A stretch of 52,688 nt of DNA from Arminella tubonensis (GTDB lineage Bacteria; Pseudomonadota; Alphaproteobacteria; Rhizobiales; Rhizobiaceae). Position numbers and translations under genes: made by a program. Positions 17,399 through 25,488 of this stretch are shown piece after piece (position 1 is the first letter of the stretch; every line of letters begins with the position of its first letter). Location: assembly GCF_003240585.1 (NCBI RefSeq), contig NZ_PCDP01000083.1, positions 1 through 52,688 of the forward strand, in the 5' to 3' direction. The notes below the pieces were generated by a model. It did no database searches. It saw nothing but the letters and a program-made list of their open reading frames with translations, and was not told the origin of the DNA.

Positions 17399-20300
17399 GC
17401 CACGGCGATGAACAAGACCAGGTGATCAGCGACGTCGGCACGGAGGGACTACAGGATGGCGGCATCGCCATCATCGGCATGTCCGGCCGTTTTCCCGGCG
17501 CGCCTTCAGTCGATGCACTTTGGAAGATGGTGTCCGAGGGCCGTGATGCCTTTGGGAAATTTGCCCCGGAAGAGATCGAGGATGCGTTCACCGATGCCGA
17601 GCGCGCCGACGAGGACTATGTCGCCGCGCGCCCACACGTCGATCATGCCGAGATGTTCGACGCCGAGTTCTTCGGGATGTTCCCGAAGGAAGCCGCCGTC
17701 ACCGACCCGCAGCATCGCATATTCCTTGAAATATGCTGGGAAGCCCTGGAATCGGCGGGCTGCGACCCGTCATCCTACGCGGGGATGGTGGGCGTCTTTG
17801 CCGGCGCGTCGATGCCCACCTATCTGATCAACAACGTCCTTTCGGATCGCGCCAAAGCCGAGGAATTCACGTCCAACTACCAGGTCGGCACCTTCAATCA
17901 GCTCGTCGGATCGCTGAGCGATACTCTTGCAACGAAGGTCGCCTACAGGCTCAATCTGCGCGGGCCGGCCTTCACCATCCAGTCTGCCTGCTCGACCTCT
18001 CTCCTCGCCGTCGCTCAGGCCTGCCAGAACCTTCTGACCTATAGCTGCGATCTGGCCCTGGCTGGCGGCATCTCGGTCACTTTCCCACAGAAGCGGGGCT
18101 ACATGTACCAGGAAGGGGGCATGGTTTCACCTGATGGTATTTGCCGGCCCTTCGATGAGAATGCCGCCGGAACGGTGTTCAGCAGCGGCGCCGGCGTCGT
18201 CTTGCTGAAAAGGGTCGAGGATGCCCTGCGCGACGAAGATCGGATCTACGCGGTTATCCGCGGATACGGCGTCAACAATGACGGCTCCAACAAGGTTGGA
18301 TTTACGGCGCCGAGCGTTGAAGGTCAGGCCGATGCCATTGCCGCGGCGATGGCCAATGCCGGAATCGATCCCTCGACGATCGGTTACCTCGAATGCCACG
18401 GGACTGCGACACCGCTCGGAGACCCGATCGAATTCGGCGGGTTGAAAAGCGCGTTTGCCGATATTTCCGGCATGCGCCAGAATTGCGCCCTCGGTTCGCT
18501 CAAGGGCAATGTCGGGCACATGGACGCGGCAGCGGGTGTGAGCGGCCTGATCAAGACGGCACTGGCGCTGCAGCACGCAAAGATCCCGGCGATGGCAAAT
18601 TATGCCAGCCCCAACTCCCGGATCGATCTGGAGAGCAGCCCGTTCTATATTCCAACCGAGATGGTCGACTGGCCGGCCTCCGGCACGCCGCGTCGCGCGG
18701 GTGTCAGCTCGTTCGGCGTCGGTGGGACCAATGTCCATGTTGTGCTTGAGGAACCGCCGGCGATAAAGCTGCAGCCCGAGGCCGAAAGCCATGGTCCGCA
18801 CATTCTCGCGCTTTCGGCGCGCAACGACAATGCGCTGTCGGATATGCGCGTCAACCTCGCCGACCATCTGAGCGCCCGGCCGGCCACTTCGTTGCCGCAG
18901 CTTGCCCACACGCTCCAGACCGGACGCAAGCAGTTCAATCATCGCCTCGCTGTCTCGGCCTCGACTGTCGAAGAGGCAATTGAGCGTCTGCGCGCGGAAC
19001 GCTTTCAGCCGATCGTCGCCGCCAACAATCCACCACCGATCGCATTCATGTTTCCGGGCCAAGGCGCTCAATATGTCGGAATGGGCGCCGCGCTTTACAG
19101 CAGCGAGCCGCAATTTGCGCAATGGATCGACCGCGGCGCGGAACTTGCCAAAATGCAACTCAACCTCGACCTTAGGGACTATATCTGCCATACCGGGACT
19201 GTGACCGCGACCATGGCGGAAGAGCAGCGAGAAACGCGGATAGCGCAGCCCTGCCTCTATCTGGTCGAATATGCGATGGCGCGCCTGTGGCTGAGCCGTG
19301 GCGTGAAGCCTTTCGCGATGATCGGGCACAGTGTCGGCGAATTCGCCGCCGCCACCATCGCCAATGTCATTTCCTTCGAGGATGCGCTTCGGCTCGTGGT
19401 CGCGCGCGGGCGGCTGATGCAGGGTCAGCCGCAAGGCGCGATGGTGTCGGTTCGTGCGGATGCGGACACGGTGTCCGGCTATCTCAGGGACGGGGTGGAG
19501 ATCGCCGCGATCAACGCGCCGAAGCTCTGCGTCATTTCGGGGCCGTTCGCAGCCATCGATGTCATATGTGCGTCGCTGGCAAAGGCGGATATCGCCTTCA
19601 GCAAGCTGCACACATCACACGCCTTCCATTCGCCGATGATGGACAACGCCGCCGGAGCACTTCTCGATGAGGCGGCGCGCGTGACCTATGGGACGGCGAC
19701 CATCCCCTATATCTCGGGTGTGACAGGGGATTGGCAGACGGGCGAACGTGGCGTGTCTCCCGACTATTGGGCCAGGCACTGCCGCGAGACGGTTCATTTT
19801 TCCGACGGCCTGCTTGCCCTTTGCCGTGATCGCAAGCCGGTACTGATGGAGATCGGGCCGGGTAGGGCGCTTTCCGTTTTTGCAGCACAGACCGTCAGCC
19901 GCGACGGGGTCGCCGCCATCATCCAGACGCTTCCGGAGCATGATCGCGCCAGTGCAGCCGCAGAAACACTTGCAGATGCTACGGCCAAGCTCTGGATGTC
20001 CGGCTGCGAGATCGAGTGGCCCGACCTTGGTCTTTCGAGCAAGGTTCCACTCTCCTTGCCGACCTATCCTTTCCAACGCAATCGCCATTGGATCGATGCC
20101 CCGCCGCCTGCGCGCCGGGCGCCGACCTCGCAGGCTTTGCCGGACCCGGTTTCGGTCGAGCAACCAATCGTCTCCCAGGTTCAACCAGTCGATGAGATCA
20201 AAGCCATGAACGTTGTAACCACCGTATCCGCAATGAACCGAATCCCCTCTCTCGAGGCCTCCCTTATGGCGCTCCTGAGCGAGATGTCCGGCGAAACGCT

Positions 20301-23300
20301 CGATACCAGCGAACGCTCGGCGACCTTTCTCGAGCTTGGGTTCGACTCTCTGTTCATCGGGCAATTCGCCCAACGGATAGAAAAGACCTACAAGGTCAAG
20401 CTGTCCTTCCGCGAACTGCTCAGCAACATCAGCAATGTTGCCGAACTGGCGCAGCATCTCGACCAGGAAATGCCGCCAGAGCCGATTGCGGCCGAAGCGG
20501 TCGCAACATCACAGCCGGTCGCGGCCCCGGTTCAGCCTGGCATACAGGTCACAACATTTGCGCCGCCGGCTCAGCCAATCGCCGCGCCGACGTTCGCGCC
20601 TGCCGGCGGAACCGGGTTTGAATCCGTCATGCAGTCCCAGCTGCAACTGGCCCAGTCCCTGTTTTCTCAGCAGTTGCAGATCCTGCAGTCGATGAAGGGC
20701 GGTGTTGCACAGGCGATGCCCGCCCTCGCGGCCCCAGTGATCACGGCGCCCGTTTCGGCGACGCCTGTGCAGCAACCTGCACCCGCAAGTGTGGTGTCGA
20801 GCGCAGCCACGGCGCAGCCTGCCGAAGCCGAAATCGGTACGGCGCGCATCAAGCTCTACCGCCCGGGTGCCAAGAGCCAGGCGGAAATCACGCCGGAAAA
20901 GCAGAAGTTCATCTCAGAGCTTGTCTCGGCCTATGAAACCAAGCATGCCAAATCGAAGTCGTTTGCCAACAAGTACCGGCCACAGCTTGCCGATCCGCGC
21001 ACCGCAGCCGGTTTTCGTGCCGACTGGAAGGAGATGGTCTTCCCGATCGTCTCGGATCGGTCGAAGGGATCGCGGATTTGGGATGTCGACGGCAACGAGT
21101 TCATCGACCTGGTCAACGGCTTCGGCCAGACCGCCTTCGGCCATGCACCCGATTTCGTCATAGAGGCGATGCGCGTGCAGATGGAGGCCGGCTACGCGAT
21201 CGGCCCGCAGAGCCCGCTTGCGGGCGAAGTGGCCGACATGATCTGCGAGATGACCGGTCATGAGCGCATGACGTTCTGCAATACCGGTTCTGAGGCGATG
21301 ATGGCCGCGATGCGGGTTGCCCGCTCGGTCACCGGCCGCGACCGGGTCGTGATGTTCGCCAATGATTATCATGGCCAGTTCGACGAGGTCCTGGTGAAGG
21401 GACGCAACGGCTTCGAAAAGCCCGTCGCCCTGCCGATCGCCTCGGGAATTCCCGCAAGCTCCGTCGGCAATATGGTCGTGTTGCCCTATGGCGCGGCCGG
21501 GAGCCTCGAATGGATCCGCGCCAATGCAGACAGCATCGCTGCAGCCATCATCGAGCCGATCCAGAGCCGTCATCCTGAGCTGCAGCCGATCGAATTCGTT
21601 CGCGAATTGCGGGATATCGCCACCAAGGGCGATTTCGCGCTGGTCTTTGATGAGGTGGTCACCGGCTTCCGTGTCGATCCAGGCGGCGTCCAGGCTCTCT
21701 GGGGCATCCGTGGCGACCTGGCTGCCTATGGCAAGGTCGTCGGCGGCGGCATGCCGATCGGTGTTCTGGCGGGCGATGCCCGCTACATGGATGCACTTGA
21801 TGGCGGCCGGTGGAACTACGGCGACGACAGTGTCCCGATGACCGCCCCGACCTTCTTTGCGGGCACCTTCGTGCGCCATCCGATCGTCCTGGCCGCTTGC
21901 CGGGCCATCCTCCACCACATCAAGGGCGAGGGCGCCGCTCTCTACGGTCGCGTCGCCGATCGCACGCAGGCGCTGGTCTCGCAGATCAATGCCGACCTTG
22001 CCGCGCGTGGGATCAGCAGCGTTCTTCATGGTTACAAGAGCTGGTTCTACGCGGATTTCAGCAGCGATCCGCTGGGCGCGCTGATGTATCCGATGCTTCG
22101 CCAGCGCGGCGTTCACGTCCAGGAACACTACCCCTGCTTCGTCACCACCTCGCATAGCGAAGCGGACTTCCAGGCGATCGCAGCCGCATTCAGGGATAGC
22201 GCCGCCGCTCTGCAGTCGGTCGGCATCCTTGCCACCGGCGACGCTCAGCCTCTGCGCATCGAGACACCACCGGTGCCGGTCGCGGCACGGCCGAGATCTG
22301 CCCCGTTGACGGAGGCGCAAACGGAGGTGTGGCTAGCCGCACAGGCCGGCGACGAGGCTTCCTGCGCGTTCAACGAGTCGTTTTCCTTGACGCTCGAGGG
22401 CGCGTTTGACGAAGCGGCTTTCCTGAAGGCGATAGACAGGGTCGTCGCCCGTCACGATGCTCTGCATATCCGCTTCGACAGAACGGGAAAGCAGTTCGAA
22501 TTCCTGCCTGATTTCAAACTCGAGACGCCCATCATGGATCTGTCGGCGGAGAGCGACGGTGAAGCCCGGCTTCGCCAGCTTCTCGACGACGAAGCCCGTA
22601 CGCCGTTCGATCTCGTCGACGGACCGCTGGTGCGTACCTCCATCGTGTGTCTGACGCCGGAAAAGCACGTGTTCGTCTTTACCGCCCATCACATCATCTG
22701 CGATGGCTGGTCGATCAATGTCTTCATCGAAGAGCTGGCGACCGCCTATTCAGCTATTCTCGCCGGTGAGACGCCGGCGTTCGAGACAGCACTTTCCTAC
22801 GCAGCCTATTCGACGGACTTTGCGCCAAAAGCCGAGGCGTCGCCGAAGACGGAAGCCTTCTGGCTCGATTGCTTCAAGGACGTGCCGGAGCTGCCGGAGT
22901 TCCCGCTCGACCGCCCACGGCCCGAGCGGCGCAGCTTCGCCGGCGGAACACGCACCGGGTTTATCGATGCTGACGTTTACAAAGCGTTGAAGAAGGCCGG
23001 CGGCAAATCCGGGGCAACGCTGTTTTCCACCTTGCTGGCAACGCTGCAGGTGATGGCATCGAGGCTATCGGGCCAGCATGATCTCGTCGTCGCCGTACCG
23101 TCCGCCGGACAGACGCTCATTGGCGAGCAGATTCTGATGGGGCACTGCGTCAACCTCTTGCCTGTCCGCCAGGATCTGACGCCTGCCGATAGCTTCAGGA
23201 AGCATCTGAAGACGACCCAGCAGCACGTGCTGCAGGCGTTCGAACATCAGGACTACACCTACGGAACGCTCGTGCGCAAACTTGGCATCAAGCGCGACTC

Positions 23301-25488
23301 ACGTCGCCTGCCGTTGACGGAGATCCAGTTCAACTTGGAACGCGTCGGCAGCGGCACCAGCTTCGGATCGCTGAAGACATCGGTCGAGCCGAACGCCAAG
23401 GCATTCGCGAATTTCGACATGTTCTTCAACATGATCGAAGGAGCCGACGGTATCCGTATCGACGTCGACTACAACGCCGACGTCTTCGATCCGAGCACGA
23501 TCGACCGCTGGATCGGCCACTTCAAGACGCTTGCGGCCGCCGTCGCCGATGACATGGGACGGTCCATTCGCGAACTGCCTCTGCTCGACGAGAGCGAGAG
23601 GAACTGGCTCCTCAACGACCTCAACCAGACGGCGTCCGACTATGACCACCGCGAATTCGCCTTCTCGCTGTTTTCCCGCAAGGCAGCCGAACAGCCGGGC
23701 GCCATTGCCGCCGAATTTGCCGGCAATCGCCTGACCTACAGGGAGCTGGACGACAAATCCAACCAGCTGGCACTCTACATCCAGATGAAGATGCCGGAAC
23801 CGGGTCAGCGGATAGGCCTGCTCGTTGATCGGTCGTTGGATATGCTGGTGTCGCTGCTGGCGATCATGAAAGCCGGCCACGCCTATGTGCCGATGGATCC
23901 AACGCATCCGGAATCCAGGCTGCGGCAAACATTCGATCTCGTCCGGATGGGCGGCATGATCTGCGATACCGAGGAAGCGTCGCGGCTTGCACCGGTCGGC
24001 CTGCCTGTCATCCGCATCGACCAGGATGCGAAGGCCATTGGCTCCATGACGAAGGCTCCGCTTAGAAGCCTGCCAACGGACACAAAGACGCCAGCCTACA
24101 TCATCCTGACATCAGGTTCGACCGGCCTGCCGAAGGGTGTCGAGGTTCCGCATCAGGCGCTGACCAACTTCCTGGTCTCGATGGCGCGCGAGCCTGGGTT
24201 CACTGCTGAAGATACGATTGTCGCCGTGACGACCATCTCGTTCGATATCGCCGCGCTCGAAATGTACCTGCCGCTGATCACGGGAGGCAAGGTCGTCATC
24301 GCGACCAAGCTGCAGGTCCAGGACGGGTTTGCCCTGGTGAAGCTCATCGACGAGTGCGGTGCGACTGTCTTGCAGGCGACGCCGACGCTTTGGACAATGC
24401 TGGTCGAAGCCGGGCTGAGCGACAAGAGTAGCCTGAAGATGCTTTGCGGCGGCGAGCCCTTGCCGAAGGATCTGGCGAAGTCGCTCCTGAAGTTCGGCTC
24501 CGAGCTTTGGAACATGTATGGCCCGACCGAGACGACGATCTGGTCTTCGGTCGCAAAGATTTCCGACGCCGACGCCCCGATCACCATCGGTCAACCGATC
24601 GCCAACACGCAGCTCTACATTCTCGATGCTGACAGCAACATAGCTCCGATCGGCGTTACCGGTGAACTGCACATCGGTGGCGATGGTCTCGCCAATGGCT
24701 ATTTCGACCGCCTGGACCTCACGGAAAAGTCATTCGTCCCGATCTCTTTCGGGACCGGCAAGCCCAAGCGGCTTTACAAGACCGGCGACGTCGGCAGGCG
24801 CCTCGCTGACGGGTCGCTGCAGCTGCTCGGCCGACGCGACCAGCAGATAAAGCTGCGCGGCTTCCGCATCGAACTCGGGGACATCGAGTCGGTCGTTTCA
24901 AAGGCTGCAGGCGTGCGCCAGTGCGCAGTTGTCGCCGCCGCCAACGAGAAAGGCGACAAGTCCCTTGTCTGTTATGTGGTGCCCGAGGTCGCCGGTTCGG
25001 AAATCTCGCCGACGGCGCTGGCAGCGCATGCCAAGGCCCATCTGCCCGGATATATGGTTCCGACTTTCTGGGTCTCTGAGGACGAATTGCCCCAGACGCA
25101 AAACGGCAAGCTGAACCGCAAGAACCTCGAGGATCGCGGTCTGCCTGCCCGCGAGACGAATGTCATAAAGCTTGCGCCGCGCAATGCGACTGAAGAGAAG
25201 CTGATGCTCATCTGGGGGGATGTCCTCAACCTGCAGGATATGGGCGTCGACGACAATCTCTACGCGCTGGGTGCGGACTCGCTGACGATCTTTCGTCTCG
25301 CTGCCCGCATGATAGACGCCGGGCTGCCGCTGGAAGCCAAACACCTTCTTCGTCATCCCTCGATTGCCGAATTGGCCCAATTTGTCGATCAACAGGCCGA
25401 TGTGAAGGAAAGCACTGCCCAGTACAGCGTTCCGTCACTCAGGGACTTCCGCAACGGGGCGCGTCGCGGGGCGAGGGGAGCACTATGA
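17395..25488 (+). CDS. Hybrid PKS-NRPS: KS-AT-ACP-aminotransferase-C-A(Gly?)-PCP
   Basis: A 2697-residue megasynthase. Ketosynthase (about 22-450): SACSTSL C199, CHGTATPLGDP H335, GNVGH H375. Acyltransferase (549-895): GHSVGE S646 and HAFHS 742-746, the malonyl-type motif. Acyl carrier: LGFDSLF S985. A Gln/Pro/Ala-rich linker follows, then a class III PLP aminotransferase (1165-1610) with K1447 in AAYGKVVGGG. Condensation (1635-2065): HHIICDG with H1765, H1766, D1770. Adenylation (2065-2600) complete, with TSGSTGLPKG, YKTGD and A10 K2572. Carrier: LGADSLT S2629. By the usual alignment the A-domain code is D2284 I2285 L2288 Q2327 L2350 G2352 M2374 I2382 W2383 K2572, one residue from the glycine code I know. 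No KR/DH/ER: the beta-keto group should be transaminated to a beta-amine, as in MycA/ItuA, then joined to the next amino acid. Start overlaps protein 1 as ATGA. Confidence 0.95.
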   Translation: MSHGDEQDQVISDVGTEGLQDGGIAIIGMSGRFPGAPSVDALWKMVSEGRDAFGKFAPEEIEDAFTDAERADEDYVAARPHVDHAEMFDAEFFGMFPKEAAVTDPQHRIFLEICWEALESAGCDPSSYAGMVGVFAGASMPTYLINNVLSDRAKAEEFTSNYQVGTFNQLVGSLSDTLATKVAYRLNLRGPAFTIQSACSTSLLAVAQACQNLLTYSCDLALAGGISVTFPQKRGYMYQEGGMVSPDGICRPFDENAAGTVFSSGAGVVLLKRVEDALRDEDRIYAVIRGYGVNNDGSNKVGFTAPSVEGQADAIAAAMANAGIDPSTIGYLECHGTATPLGDPIEFGGLKSAFADISGMRQNCALGSLKGNVGHMDAAAGVSGLIKTALALQHAKIPAMANYASPNSRIDLESSPFYIPTEMVDWPASGTPRRAGVSSFGVGGTNVHVVLEEPPAIKLQPEAESHGPHILALSARNDNALSDMRVNLADHLSARPATSLPQLAHTLQTGRKQFNHRLAVSASTVEEAIERLRAERFQPIVAANNPPPIAFMFPGQGAQYVGMGAALYSSEPQFAQWIDRGAELAKMQLNLDLRDYICHTGTVTATMAEEQRETRIAQPCLYLVEYAMARLWLSRGVKPFAMIGHSVGEFAAATIANVISFEDALRLVVARGRLMQGQPQGAMVSVRADADTVSGYLRDGVEIAAINAPKLCVISGPFAAIDVICASLAKADIAFSKLHTSHAFHSPMMDNAAGALLDEAARVTYGTATIPYISGVTGDWQTGERGVSPDYWARHCRETVHFSDGLLALCRDRKPVLMEIGPGRALSVFAAQTVSRDGVAAIIQTLPEHDRASAAAETLADATAKLWMSGCEIEWPDLGLSSKVPLSLPTYPFQRNRHWIDAPPPARRAPTSQALPDPVSVEQPIVSQVQPVDEIKAMNVVTTVSAMNRIPSLEASLMALLSEMSGETLDTSERSATFLELGFDSLFIGQFAQRIEKTYKVKLSFRELLSNISNVAELAQHLDQEMPPEPIAAEAVATSQPVAAPVQPGIQVTTFAPPAQPIAAPTFAPAGGTGFESVMQSQLQLAQSLFSQQLQILQSMKGGVAQAMPALAAPVITAPVSATPVQQPAPASVVSSAATAQPAEAEIGTARIKLYRPGAKSQAEITPEKQKFISELVSAYETKHAKSKSFANKYRPQLADPRTAAGFRADWKEMVFPIVSDRSKGSRIWDVDGNEFIDLVNGFGQTAFGHAPDFVIEAMRVQMEAGYAIGPQSPLAGEVADMICEMTGHERMTFCNTGSEAMMAAMRVARSVTGRDRVVMFANDYHGQFDEVLVKGRNGFEKPVALPIASGIPASSVGNMVVLPYGAAGSLEWIRANADSIAAAIIEPIQSRHPELQPIEFVRELRDIATKGDFALVFDEVVTGFRVDPGGVQALWGIRGDLAAYGKVVGGGMPIGVLAGDARYMDALDGGRWNYGDDSVPMTAPTFFAGTFVRHPIVLAACRAILHHIKGEGAALYGRVADRTQALVSQINADLAARGISSVLHGYKSWFYADFSSDPLGALMYPMLRQRGVHVQEHYPCFVTTSHSEADFQAIAAAFRDSAAALQSVGILATGDAQPLRIETPPVPVAARPRSAPLTEAQTEVWLAAQAGDEASCAFNESFSLTLEGAFDEAAFLKAIDRVVARHDALHIRFDRTGKQFEFLPDFKLETPIMDLSAESDGEARLRQLLDDEARTPFDLVDGPLVRTSIVCLTPEKHVFVFTAHHIICDGWSINVFIEELATAYSAILAGETPAFETALSYAAYSTDFAPKAEASPKTEAFWLDCFKDVPELPEFPLDRPRPERRSFAGGTRTGFIDADVYKALKKAGGKSGATLFSTLLATLQVMASRLSGQHDLVVAVPSAGQTLIGEQILMGHCVNLLPVRQDLTPADSFRKHLKTTQQHVLQAFEHQDYTYGTLVRKLGIKRDSRRLPLTEIQFNLERVGSGTSFGSLKTSVEPNAKAFANFDMFFNMIEGADGIRIDVDYNADVFDPSTIDRWIGHFKTLAAAVADDMGRSIRELPLLDESERNWLLNDLNQTASDYDHREFAFSLFSRKAAEQPGAIAAEFAGNRLTYRELDDKSNQLALYIQMKMPEPGQRIGLLVDRSLDMLVSLLAIMKAGHAYVPMDPTHPESRLRQTFDLVRMGGMICDTEEASRLAPVGLPVIRIDQDAKAIGSMTKAPLRSLPTDTKTPAYIILTSGSTGLPKGVEVPHQALTNFLVSMAREPGFTAEDTIVAVTTISFDIAALEMYLPLITGGKVVIATKLQVQDGFALVKLIDECGATVLQATPTLWTMLVEAGLSDKSSLKMLCGGEPLPKDLAKSLLKFGSELWNMYGPTETTIWSSVAKISDADAPITIGQPIANTQLYILDADSNIAPIGVTGELHIGGDGLANGYFDRLDLTEKSFVPISFGTGKPKRLYKTGDVGRRLADGSLQLLGRRDQQIKLRGFRIELGDIESVVSKAAGVRQCAVVAAANEKGDKSLVCYVVPEVAGSEISPTALAAHAKAHLPGYMVPTFWVSEDELPQTQNGKLNRKNLEDRGLPARETNVIKLAPRNATEEKLMLIWGDVLNLQDMGVDDNLYALGADSLTIFRLAARMIDAGLPLEAKHLLRHPSIAELAQFVDQQADVKESTAQYSVPSLRDFRNGARRGARGAL

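Noticed and set aside
18127..19611. 494-codon open frame on the minus strand inside the PKS gene
   Set aside because: Antiparallel shadow of the KS and AT coding sequence. GC-rich codon bias leaves long open frames on the opposite strand, and it has Arg/His-rich non-protein-like composition.
20914..22320. 468-codon minus-strand open frame over the aminotransferase domain
   Set aside because: Same kind of shadow; the plus-strand frame has clear domain motifs throughout.
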